From Dehalococcoidia bacterium (GTDB taxonomy: Bacteria; Chloroflexota; Dehalococcoidia; Dehalococcoidales; RBG-16-60-22), in the NCBI GenBank assembly GCA_030615655.1, contig JAUWYU010000104.1, positions 1 to 5,840 of the forward strand: a DNA stretch of 5,840 bases. Reading direction: 5' to 3'. Every line of letters begins with the position of its first letter. Position 1 is the stretch's first letter. Below, piece by piece: positions 1-4,996 of the stretch. The notes below the pieces were generated by a model, which was not told the origin of the DNA, ran no database searches, and was given only the letters and a program-made list of their open reading frames with translations. Made by a program: the position numbers and the translations under genes.

Positions 1-56
1 GCATCATCTTCGCCACCAAGGCTGAATATCTTCTTTAAAAAAGAACCTAAACCCAT
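1..56 (-). CDS. N-terminal fragment of an unidentified leftward gene
   Basis: Reading the minus strand from the ATG at 56-54 gives MGLGSFLKKIFSLGGEDDA before the window ends. The frame stays open and is preceded by a good ribosome binding site (minus-strand AAGAGGG, positions 62-68) about five bases from the ATG. The amphipathic, lysine- and phenylalanine-containing start followed by glycines and acids is typical of a soluble or membrane-peripheral bacterial protein, but 19 residues are too few to name a family. The gene is divergent from the transporter operon at 243 and has its own promoter-like element at 111-139. I am fairly sure that a gene starts here and have no opinion on its function. 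Confidence 0.6.
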   Translation of the reverse strand, partial: MGLGSFLKKIFSLGGEDD

Positions 57-110
57 GATAACCCTCTTCCCTGAACGTTAACCGCCAGCTTTACCAACCA
101 TACCACCTGA

Positions 111-139
111 TATATACATTATATACCGGCACCTGTCAA
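111..139 (-). promoter_or_regulatory. Candidate promoter for the leftward gene
   Basis: On the minus strand a perfect TTGACA (positions 139-134) is followed after 17 bases by TATATA (116-111), a 4/6 match to the -10 consensus. It lies about 55-80 bases before the leftward ATG at 56. It stands back to back with the rightward promoter at 159-187; the two TTGACA boxes are 19 bases apart and form an inverted pair. A shared regulator could sit between them, but no further symmetric operator is obvious. Confidence 0.5.
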
Positions 140-158
140 CAGCGTTAGCTCCCGGATT

Positions 159-187
159 TTGACATTTCAACCATAGCCAGATATCAT
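159..187 (+). promoter_or_regulatory. Sigma70-type promoter of the transporter operon
   Basis: A perfect -35 box TTGACA (159-164) is followed by a 17-base spacer and TATCAT (182-187, 5/6 match to TATAAT). Transcription would begin near 194, giving a 5' leader of about 49 bases, too short for a typical riboswitch. The strong ribosome binding site AAGGAGGT (230-237) follows, five bases before the ATG at 243. This is one of the two best promoter matches in the window. Confidence 0.7.
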
Positions 188-242
188 AACAAGTAGGCCA
201 CCCTTATAAAAGCCTTAAACCGACTCAACAAGGAGGTCATCC

Positions 243-833
243 ATGATTAGAAGAATCGCCATTAACGCCCAGCCGTTACCACTGACGCTGAAGCTCACCG
301 ATGCCCGCACCTATGGCATCATCGCCGTCTTCACCATGCTCAGCGTACTAACACCCTGGGGTTTTCACCAGTTCCACCTGGCCGGCGCCACCTATCTCCC
401 CATGCACATCTTTATTTTCATCGCCGCGCTGGGCTTCGGCTGGCAGGCAGGAGTGATTGTCGGGCTGCTCACACCATTTGCCAGCTATCTCGTATCGGGG
501 ATGCCCGCGCTGACGGTCCTGCCCCAGATAGCCGTGGAGGTCGCCGTTTACGGACTGGTCGCCGGGCTGCTGCGCCACAGATACAACCTGCGGGTGGTAT
601 GGGCGCTGCTGGGAGCCATAATAGGCGGGCGGCTGGCGCTGCTGGGAGCTGTCATTGTCGTCCAGTTCGCTTCGGGGAACGTCTACAGTCCCCTCGGCGC
701 GGCCACCACTCCCTCTGCCGCCGTCTGGCACACCGTTGCGCTGTCCTGGCCCGGCATGCTTATACAGCTGGCTTTGATACCGACAATATTCTGGATAGCG
801 AGCAGGTACACTCTCAAGAAACGGTCAGACTAG
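243..833 (+). CDS. ECF transporter S component (substrate-binding membrane subunit)
   Basis: A 196-residue, highly hydrophobic protein with about six membrane segments (roughly residues 24-45, 52-66, 68-85, 91-111, 117-143 and 163-188). The pattern Pro-Met-His-Ile at 53-56, Gly-Leu-Leu-Thr-Pro at 74-78, Ser-Gly-Met-Pro at 85-88 and Glu99-x3-Tyr-Gly-Leu at 103-105 fits the PF12822-like family of ECF S components. These bind a vitamin or another micronutrient in the membrane. No EcfA ATPase or EcfT gene is visible here, so it probably uses a shared energising module encoded elsewhere (group II arrangement). The substrate cannot be read from the sequence. It is the first gene of an operon; its stop lies three bases before the next ATG. 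The start is set by AAGGAGGT at 230-237. The basic C-terminus (LKKRSD) is probably cytoplasmic. Confidence is high for ECF S component and low for any named vitamin. Confidence 0.82.
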   Translation: MIRRIAINAQPLPLTLKLTDARTYGIIAVFTMLSVLTPWGFHQFHLAGATYLPMHIFIFIAALGFGWQAGVIVGLLTPFASYLVSGMPALTVLPQIAVEVAVYGLVAGLLRHRYNLRVVWALLGAIIGGRLALLGAVIVVQFASGNVYSPLGAATTPSAAVWHTVALSWPGMLIQLALIPTIFWIASRYTLKKRSD

Positions 834-836
834 CCG

Positions 837-1265
837 ATGTATGCGCACCTGTTCAACGAATTCCTGACCGGCGATGACACGCTCCGGATATACGAGGGTC
901 ACACGCTGGTCTTCGCCTCGGACAAGGAACGGCTGCTGCCACTGATGGAATATATCGCCGACCACAGCGCCGGCCATCAGCCGGTAACGATATTCGACAA
1001 AATCATGGGCAATGCCGCCGCCCTGCTCGCGGTCAAGGTGAACTGCCGGGAGGTTTACAGTCCGCTGGGCAGCGAGCTCGGCATTAAGACACTGGACAGG
1101 TACGGCATCACCTATCACCTCAACGAAATCGTGCCCTTTATCCAGCGGCCGGACGGTAAGGGCATCTGCCCCATGGAGCAGCTATCGATTGGTAAAGAGC
1201 CCGAAGAATTCTACGAAGAGCTCAAAGTCCGCATGGAAGCTAGCCAGCAGGCAGAGTCCGCCTGA
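837..1265 (+). CDS. DUF1893 (TM1506-like) protein, cytidine-deaminase-like fold
   Basis: A soluble 142-residue protein that I recognise as DUF1893/PF08973, the family of Thermotoga TM1506, whose structure has a cytidine-deaminase-like fold. Family marks visible here are an N-terminal strand pair (LRIYEGHTLVFAS, 16-28), Asp54-Lys-x2-Gly58-x-Ala-Ala-Ala-Leu-Leu (to 64), Tyr74-Ser-Pro-Leu-Gly-Ser-Glu-Leu-Gly (to 82), and Gly107-Lys-Gly-Ile-Cys111-Pro-Met-Glu (to 114). Canonical deaminase HxE and PCxxC zinc motifs are not evident, so enzyme activity should not be assumed; Cys70 and Cys111 are the only cysteines. The ATG lies three bases after the transporter stop and has no strong ribosome binding site, which suggests translational coupling. 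The stop overlaps the ribosome binding site of the reductase gene that follows. A role in handling the transported compound is inference from position only. Confidence 0.8.
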   Translation: MYAHLFNEFLTGDDTLRIYEGHTLVFASDKERLLPLMEYIADHSAGHQPVTIFDKIMGNAAALLAVKVNCREVYSPLGSELGIKTLDRYGITYHLNEIVPFIQRPDGKGICPMEQLSIGKEPEEFYEELKVRMEASQQAESA

Positions 1266-1280
1266 AAGGAGACACGCTTG
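1265..1280 (+). promoter_or_regulatory. Ribosome binding site fixing a TTG start
   Basis: AAAGGAG (1265-1271) sits six bases upstream of TTG at 1278-1280. The A of the preceding TGA stop (1263-1265) is its first base. This site, together with the match to the usual aldo/keto reductase N-terminus (EKIRLGKTGL), selects the TTG rather than the later ATG at residue 12. Confidence 0.75.
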
Positions 1281-2315
1281 GAGAAGATAAGACTCGGCAA
1301 GACAGGATTAATGGTAAATCGAATTGGATTCGGGGGGATACCCATCCAGAGGCTCACCGAAGACGAGGCGGTGACCATCATTAAAAGATGCCTCGACCTG
1401 GGCGTCAATTTCCTGGATACCGCCAACGGCTATACCGTCAGCGAGGAGCGCATCGGCAAGGCCATAAAAGGCCGGCGGGACGACGTTTACATAGCCACCA
1501 AATCCGGGGGGCGGACGCGCAAAGACATCGAACAACACCTCGAACTCAGCCTGAAACGCCTCGACGTCGACTACATAGACCTGTACCAGTTTCACGGTGT
1601 CAACGACCAGGCAACACTAGATAAAATACTCGACCCCGAGGGCGGCCTCTATAAAGTGTTCGTGGAAGCCAAAAAAGCCGGCAAAATCAGGCATATCGGC
1701 ATTACCTCACACCATCTGGACATGGCCAAAACGCTGGTGAAAACCGGACACTTCGAGACCATCATGTTCCCCTTCAACTTCATCACCTGCGAGCCCGCCG
1801 ACGAATTACTGCCGTTATGTAGAGAATACGATGTGGGCTTTATCGATATGAAACCGATGGCCGGGGGCATGCTGGAAAACGCCGCCGTAGCTTTCAAATA
1901 CCTCTTCCAGTTTCCCGATATTTTGATGATACCGGGTATAGCGAAGATACACGAAATCGAGGAAATAGTCGGGCTGTTCGGGGGCCCTCACGAAATGACG
2001 GCCGCGGAGCAGGCAGAGATGAAACGCCTGACCGAAGAGTTAGGGACAAGGTTCTGCCGCCGCTGCGATTACTGCCAGCCGTGCTCGGAGGAAATAGCGA
2101 TATCAATGCTGATGACATTCCCTTCATTCGTCAAGCGCCTGCCGCCCGACTGGTACCTCAAGAGTCCCTGGATTCCACAATTGATGGAGAAAGCCGTTAA
2201 CTGCAGTGACTGTGGCGAGTGCGAGGAGAGGTGTCCCTACCATCTGCCGATTCGGGAGATGATGAAAGAAAGCTACAACCTGTACGAGGAAATAAAAGCA
2301 AAGCACCAGTCATAG
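1278..2315 (+). CDS. Aldo/keto reductase with C-terminal double [4Fe-4S] domain
   Basis: A 345-residue protein in two parts. Residues 1 to about 245 form an aldo/keto reductase barrel with the full catalytic tetrad Asp47, Tyr52, Lys75 and His106, in the contexts FLDTANGY, IATKSGG and LYQFHGV. Residues about 255-330 form a ferredoxin-like tail with CxxCxxCxxC (Cys260, 263, 266, 269) and CxxCxxCxxxCP (Cys309, 312, 315, 319), which could hold two [4Fe-4S] clusters. This is the COG1453-type predicted oxidoreductase common in anaerobes; it probably moves electrons between a carbonyl/alcohol substrate and a ferredoxin-like partner, but the substrate is unknown. There is no signal peptide, so it is cytoplasmic. 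It starts at TTG with AAAGGAG six bases upstream. It is the last gene of the transporter-DUF1893 operon; no clear terminator follows. Fold, tetrad and cysteine motifs are seen directly; the redox partner is inference. Confidence 0.92.
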   Translation: MEKIRLGKTGLMVNRIGFGGIPIQRLTEDEAVTIIKRCLDLGVNFLDTANGYTVSEERIGKAIKGRRDDVYIATKSGGRTRKDIEQHLELSLKRLDVDYIDLYQFHGVNDQATLDKILDPEGGLYKVFVEAKKAGKIRHIGITSHHLDMAKTLVKTGHFETIMFPFNFITCEPADELLPLCREYDVGFIDMKPMAGGMLENAAVAFKYLFQFPDILMIPGIAKIHEIEEIVGLFGGPHEMTAAEQAEMKRLTEELGTRFCRRCDYCQPCSEEIAISMLMTFPSFVKRLPPDWYLKSPWIPQLMEKAVNCSDCGECEERCPYHLPIREMMKESYNLYEEIKAKHQS

Positions 2316-2331
2316 GCCTCTTGAATAAATA

Positions 2332-2360
2332 CGGACACAAAAGTATACTAACGATATAAT
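2332..2360 (+). promoter_or_regulatory. Candidate promoter of the rightward cupin gene
   Basis: A perfect -10 box TATAAT (2355-2360) has CGGACA (2332-2337, 4/6 match to TTGACA) 17 bases upstream. It lies in the 79-base gap after the reductase gene and about 35 bases before the cupin ATG at 2395. It suggests that the cupin is transcribed on its own rather than only by read-through from the operon. Confidence 0.5.
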
Positions 2361-2394
2361 TCCCGAGAAATACGTTCAGGAAGGAGGCGGAGGT

Positions 2395-2832
2395 ATGTCA
2401 AGAGCGGAACTGGAAAAGTACTTTAGAAAAGGTGTCGTGGCCGGAGAAACACCCCACTCCGAGGTTTCGGCGCCGCGCCTGGGACTGCACAGCAACGAAG
2501 GCTTCGGTAACCGGAACTTCTCGATGAGCTGGTGGGCCATTACCGAGCCCTTCGAGATGGTATCGGAATGCCACGCCCACGACTTCGACCAGTTTTTGAT
2601 TTTCGTGGGGGGAGACCTCACCAATATGCCCGACCTGGGCGGGGAGGTCGAACTAACCCTGAGTCTGGACGGGAAAAACCTGGAGAAGTTCGTTATCACC
2701 GAAGCCACGACGGTATACGTACCCGCCGGTTTATATCACTGTCCTCTCAATTTCAAGAAAATCAACGACCCCAAAAAGCCCGTCCTTTTCCACGACCTCT
2801 TCTTTTCACCGGAATACAAGAGGAAAGACTAG
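2395..2832 (+). CDS. Small single-domain cupin protein
   Basis: A 145-residue protein with both cupin motifs. Motif 1 is the region of His60-x-His62-x3-Gln66 running to Gly72-Gly73-Asp74. Motif 2 is Val-Tyr-Val-Pro110-Ala-Gly-x2-His115-x3-Asn119. Three expected metal-ligand histidines (60, 62, 115) are present, but the usual motif-1 glutamate is Gln66. It is clearly related to the leftward cupin at 2855-3307, sharing the GGD turn, the GxEVExT strand and the VYVPxxxxHCPLxFKK block. Length fits a lone cytoplasmic cupin; no signal peptide or second domain is seen. The start is set by AAGGAGG (2381-2387), seven bases before the ATG. The function is unknown: such small cupins include isomerases, dioxygenases and ligand sensors. 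The fold is confident, the role is not. Confidence 0.8.
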   Translation: MSRAELEKYFRKGVVAGETPHSEVSAPRLGLHSNEGFGNRNFSMSWWAITEPFEMVSECHAHDFDQFLIFVGGDLTNMPDLGGEVELTLSLDGKNLEKFVITEATTVYVPAGLYHCPLNFKKINDPKKPVLFHDLFFSPEYKRKD

Positions 2833-2854
2833 AAAACTTGACGACATTCACTCC

Positions 2855-3307
2855 TTAAAAAGGCTTTTTGCCGACAATGGTTGAGTCAAAAGTGGGTGCA
2901 AACATAATATGCCCGAACATAATCGGTTTATCCACCTTCTTAAAATCCAGAGGGCAATGCAACACGTTCCCAGGGACATACACCCATGTGGTAGTTGTGA
3001 TAATATGAGTTTCTGCTTCCTCACCCTCACCCATCGTAAACTCGACCTCAGCCCCGAATTCTTTAAAATTCATCGGGTCGCCACCAATAAAATACAGGAT
3101 TTCGGCAACGGCATGCCTGTGCCCTTCAGGTATCATTTTGAAGGGTCTATAAATGGGGCGCAGGACCTGTGTCAGAGGCTCATCCCACCCTTCTACGGGA
3201 GACTTCTGCCCGATCCCTATGTATACCGGCGCCTGGGGGTCAGTACCCGGGTGAATTATTCCCCAGGGCTCTTTTAAGAAATATTTCCCATATTTTGTTT
3301 CAGTCAT
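2855..3307 (-). CDS. Small single-domain cupin protein, paralogue of the 2395-2832 product
   Basis: A 150-residue minus-strand protein. Motif 1 has the complete metal set His63-x-His65-x3-Glu69, followed by Gly75-Gly-Asp77. Motif 2 is Val-Tyr-Val-Pro112-Gly-Asn-Val-Leu-His117-Cys-Pro-Leu-Asp121. It shares the core of the neighbouring cupin but differs in the N-terminal 50 residues, which are rich in Pro and Gly here (WGIIHPGTDP at 15-24), and it has a 10-residue tail after the last strand. The ATG at 3307-3305 has a minus-strand AAGAAGGAA ribosome binding site (3322-3314) about six bases upstream. The gene converges on its paralogue with 22 bases between the stops and no convincing terminator. 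It is probably a cytoplasmic metal-binding cupin; substrate and reaction are unknown. Confidence 0.82.
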   Translation of the reverse strand: MTETKYGKYFLKEPWGIIHPGTDPQAPVYIGIGQKSPVEGWDEPLTQVLRPIYRPFKMIPEGHRHAVAEILYFIGGDPMNFKEFGAEVEFTMGEGEEAETHIITTTTWVYVPGNVLHCPLDFKKVDKPIMFGHIMFAPTFDSTIVGKKPF

Positions 3308-3334
3308 TTGTATTTCCTTCTTTTATTTCCCCAG

Positions 3335-3364
3335 ATATTATCAGTTACTCTTAGTTAAACACAA
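3335..3364 (-). promoter_or_regulatory. Weak candidate promoter of the leftward cupin gene
   Basis: On the minus strand, TTGTGT (3364-3359) precedes GATAAT (3342-3337, 5/6 match to the -10 consensus) by 16 bases; an alternative -10 TAATAT sits at 3340-3335. Transcription would start near 3330, about 23 bases before the ATG. The -35 match is poor, so an activator or a different reading is possible. Confidence 0.35.
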
Positions 3365-3397
3365 TATGGTCTCTAATTTCAATTGGATCAATATACA

Positions 3398-3418
3398 GGG
3401 AGAGACCGACTCTCTCCC
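3398..3418. repeat. Perfect 8-bp inverted repeat (hairpin)
   Basis: GGGAGAGA (3398-3405) and TCTCTCCC (3411-3418) are perfect reverse complements around a five-base loop CCGAC. No T-run follows on either strand, so it is not a standard intrinsic terminator. On the plus strand it is followed directly by GTCTCCACCA, which resembles the 3' end of a tmRNA or tRNA. It lies about 90 bases upstream of the leftward cupin start. Its function is unknown. Confidence 0.6.
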
Positions 3419-3448
3419 GTCTCCACCATTAGATTTGATTTCCTAGAC

Positions 3449-3460
3449 TTGAATATTCAA
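3449..3460. repeat. Perfect 12-base palindrome
   Basis: TTGAATATTCAA is its own reverse complement. It lies in the AT-rich gap about 140 bases upstream of either promoter candidate. The size and symmetry fit an operator for a dimeric regulator, but an AT-rich palindrome of this length may also arise by chance. Confidence 0.35.
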
Positions 3461-3585
3461 TCTGACGTTCTGATTGAGAAAGTTAACTTGTGAATTTCAT
3501 CCAATGCTGTCCTAGTTGTATAAATGAAGTAGACATGATGTAACCTAAAGGCGATTATATTACGAAGTATATAGGGAAACAAGTG

Positions 3586-3606
3586 AAGTCAAATAGCACT
3601 TGACTT
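3586..3606. repeat. Inverted repeat overlapping a -35 box
   Basis: AAGTCAA (3586-3592) and TTGACTT (3600-3606) are perfect reverse complements around a seven-base centre. The right arm contains the TTGACT -35 element of the promoter at 3600-3628, so a protein bound here would compete with RNA polymerase. This is a plausible operator, inferred from position only. Confidence 0.4.
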
Positions 3607-3628
3607 GTGGTGTATCCAAATATATATT
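3600..3628 (+). promoter_or_regulatory. Promoter of the acetyltransferase-DUF169 gene pair
   Basis: TTGACT (3600-3605, 5/6) and TATATT (3623-3628, 5/6) are separated by exactly 17 bases. Transcription should begin near 3635, giving a leader of about 105 bases before the acetyltransferase ATG at 3742. That leader contains two possible hairpins and a short reading frame. Confidence 0.6.
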
Positions 3629-3637
3629 AAGAACAGA

Positions 3638-3664
3638 AAGAAGGCAAGCGGCCTCCGCCTTTTT
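3638..3664. terminator. Terminator-like hairpin with T-run
   Basis: AAGAAGGC (3638-3645) can pair with GCCTTTTT (3657-3664) over eight base pairs with one G-T wobble, around an 11-base loop that contains GCGG and CCGC. The T-run forms the 3' arm of the hairpin. It starts only a few bases after the predicted transcription start from 3600-3628, so it is either a 5'-stabilising hairpin, an attenuator, or a terminator for transcription entering from either side. I cannot tell which. Confidence 0.4.
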
Positions 3665-3704
3665 CAGGGGTTACACGGGGTATATGTCGCAGGAAAAATC
3701 GCTG

Positions 3705-3740
3705 ATGTATACCCGCTGTTTGCTTCTTGAATCCGGTTAA
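3705..3740 (+). CDS. Possible 11-residue leader peptide upstream of the acetyltransferase
   Basis: ATG at 3705 opens a frame reading MYTRCLLLESG and stopping at TAA 3738-3740, one base before the ATG of the acetyltransferase at 3742. An AGGA element (3691-3694) lies ten bases upstream of its start, while the acetyltransferase itself has no good ribosome binding site. This layout would let ribosomes that finish the leader restart on the acetyltransferase. It lies partly within a GGGTATA/TATACCC inverted repeat (3678-3684 and 3708-3714). A chance short frame cannot be excluded. Confidence 0.3.
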   Translation: MYTRCLLLESG

Positions 3741-3741
3741 A

Positions 3742-4242
3742 ATGAGCAATATATTGATATCTATACGCCGTTATCAAGCACAGGATAAAGAAGCCGTTAA
3801 AGCCCTGCACTACGCCGGACTGGCGCAGTTCGGCACCACGGAAGACCCGTATTACGACAGTGACCTCGATGATATCGAAGGCATCTACATCAATAACAAC
3901 GGCGAATTCCTTGTAGGCACCGATAGCGATGAAATCGTGGCCATGGGCGCTCTGAAAAGGGTATCGGCAACCCGCGGCGAAATCAAGAGAATCCGCGTCC
4001 AACGTAACTGCCAGAGACGCGGGTACGGCAAAACGATTTTATTAAGGCTTATTGAGTTGGCCGGGGAACTGGGATACACGGAACTATGCCTCGATGCCAC
4101 GGTAGATAACACTCCTGCCCGGCGCCTTTTCGAAAAATGCGGCTTCACCGAAACACGTCGCGGTAAAGTCGGCGCGTACAACCTCGTTTTCTACGGGAAG
4201 AAGTTAAATGAAGGAGGTAATTATAATGGAAGCAGCTACTAA
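3742..4242 (+). CDS. GNAT-family N-acetyltransferase
   Basis: The product is 166 residues from the ATG at 3742; an in-frame TTG at 3727 would add five residues but has no better ribosome binding site. Numbering from the ATG, the N-terminal strand is ISIRRYQAQD (7-16). The acetyl-CoA loop is Gln91-Arg-Arg-Gly-Tyr-Gly96 after strand 4 (EIKRIRVQ, 80-87). Motif B ends in Asn123-Thr-Pro-Ala-Arg-Arg-Leu-Phe-Glu-Lys-Cys-Gly-Phe135. These are the standard GNAT features for transfer of an acetyl group from acetyl-CoA to an amine. The acceptor is not predictable; the short acidic insert TTEDPYYDSDLDD (32-44) may shape the substrate pocket. The last residues overlap the start of the DUF169 gene by 17 bases, and the EGGN codons carry that gene's ribosome binding site. 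The protein is cytoplasmic. Confidence 0.88.
   Translation: MSNILISIRRYQAQDKEAVKALHYAGLAQFGTTEDPYYDSDLDDIEGIYINNNGEFLVGTDSDEIVAMGALKRVSATRGEIKRIRVQRNCQRRGYGKTILLRLIELAGELGYTELCLDATVDNTPARRLFEKCGFTETRRGKVGAYNLVFYGKKLNEGGNYNGSSY
4211..4228 (+). promoter_or_regulatory. Ribosome binding site deciding the DUF169 start
   Basis: AAGGAGGT (4211-4218) stands seven bases before ATG at 4226-4228. An earlier in-frame ATG at 4208 overlaps this element and would have no site of its own, so 4226 is preferred. The element lies inside the end of the acetyltransferase coding sequence, so translation of the two genes is probably coupled. Confidence 0.75.
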
Positions 4243-4975
4243 AGAGAAATTTCTGACTCTCTGGAAGAAATACTTTAACGATGCCGAATTGCCCATCACC
4301 TTCTATTACTCGGATGAAGAAGAACATGCGGAAAAGGTCGAGCCCGGCTCTTTACACAGGTGCATCATCGGGGCACTGGCCGAGGTACGGAAAGGCAGGT
4401 CGCTAGCTTTCGATGTCGACGGTGTGGGCTGTCCAGGAGGGAAAAGGTACCTCGGCTTTACGGACACAATTATGCCCGACTTTGAGTATTTCCTCTCGTG
4501 CGGGATTCCGGGGAAGCTGGAGGGCGAACGCTATAAGAAGTCGCCGGAGATGGTTAAGGAATTCACGGCGAAGCACATGCCCCAAATCAAAGCTCCCGGC
4601 CGCTTCATAGTCTTCAAGAGATGGGACAAGCTTGAGGAATCCGACCACCCGGAGGTCGTCATCTTCTTTGCCGAGCCCGATGTCATTTCGGGTCTTTTCA
4701 CCCTGGCCAGCTTCGACGAGGTGGAGCAGAACATGGTGGTGGCCCCGTTCGGCTCCGGCTGTTCTACAATCGTGCAGTATCCTTATCTGGAGAGAGATTC
4801 GGAGAGTCCCAGGGGAGTAATCGGCATGTTCGATGTTTCGGCGCGTCCTCTCGTTCCCAAGAATACATTTACTTTCTCGGCGCCTATGGGCAAGTTTGTC
4901 AGTATGATAGGGAATATGGAAGAGAGCTTTCTCATAACGCCGTCATGGGCCGAGGTGCAGAAGAGGATAAAGTAA
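4226..4975 (+). CDS. DUF169 family protein
   Basis: A 249-residue soluble protein that matches the DUF169 family (PF02596, COG2043), found in many archaea and anaerobic bacteria and without an established biochemical role. Family marks are the early strand PITFYYSDEEE (23-33), Gly68-Cys69-Pro-Gly-Gly-x2-Tyr-Leu-Gly-Phe78, the surface-like stretch PEVVIFFAEPD (142-152), and Gly176-Ser-Gly-Cys179-Ser-Thr-Ile (to 182) followed by Pro186. Cys46, Cys69, Cys92 and Cys179 are candidates for metal or cofactor binding, but this is speculation. There is no signal peptide or membrane segment. It is the second gene after the acetyltransferase, overlapping it by 17 bases with a shared promoter, which suggests that both are made together. 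I am confident about the family and make no claim about function. Confidence 0.82.
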   Translation: MEAATKEKFLTLWKKYFNDAELPITFYYSDEEEHAEKVEPGSLHRCIIGALAEVRKGRSLAFDVDGVGCPGGKRYLGFTDTIMPDFEYFLSCGIPGKLEGERYKKSPEMVKEFTAKHMPQIKAPGRFIVFKRWDKLEESDHPEVVIFFAEPDVISGLFTLASFDEVEQNMVVAPFGSGCSTIVQYPYLERDSESPRGVIGMFDVSARPLVPKNTFTFSAPMGKFVSMIGNMEESFLITPSWAEVQKRIK

Positions 4976-4996
4976 AAACGCCTTCGGCTCCCATGT

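Larger units (their letters stand above)
3308..3741. other. AT-rich non-coding region with inverted repeats
   Basis: This 434-base stretch separates the leftward cupin from the rightward acetyltransferase, which are divergent. It is visibly richer in A and T than the flanking genes up to about 3640. It holds a weak leftward promoter (3335-3364), a perfect hairpin (3398-3418), a 12-base palindrome (3449-3460), a rightward promoter overlapped by an inverted repeat (3586-3628), a hairpin with a T-run (3638-3664), and a short leader reading frame (3705-3740). I see no convincing protein of normal size on either strand. Confidence 0.7.

Noticed and set aside
188..242. Riboswitch in the leader of the ECF transporter gene
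   Set aside because: The leader after the predicted transcription start is only about 49 bases and shows no stable stems, too short for the known vitamin riboswitches.
348..731. A 127-residue minus-strand open frame opposite the ECF gene
   Set aside because: Rich in Gly, Gln and Pro with no fold-like pattern, while the opposite strand encodes a clear six-helix membrane protein.
2857..2872. Intrinsic terminator between the convergent cupin genes
   Set aside because: The possible stems are A-T only or three G-C pairs long, so the structure is too weak to call.
122..3231. Shared TATACCGGC at about 122-130 and 3222-3231
   Set aside because: Only nine bases match, and the second copy is inside cupin coding sequence; this is expected by chance in nearly 6 kb.
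2909..3277. A 122-residue plus-strand open frame across the leftward cupin
   Set aside because: It is the complement of the conserved cupin coding region and shows no domain of its own.
3080..3430. A complete tmRNA gene ending at the CCACCA near 3428
   Set aside because: The expected 5' part and T-loop are absent, and most of the stretch encodes the leftward cupin. Only the 3' resemblance remains, listed as a low-certainty finding.
3664..4002. A 112-residue open frame on the minus strand across the acetyltransferase start
   Set aside because: It lies opposite the clear GNAT coding sequence, has no recognisable domain, and is a by-product of the codon pattern of the real gene.
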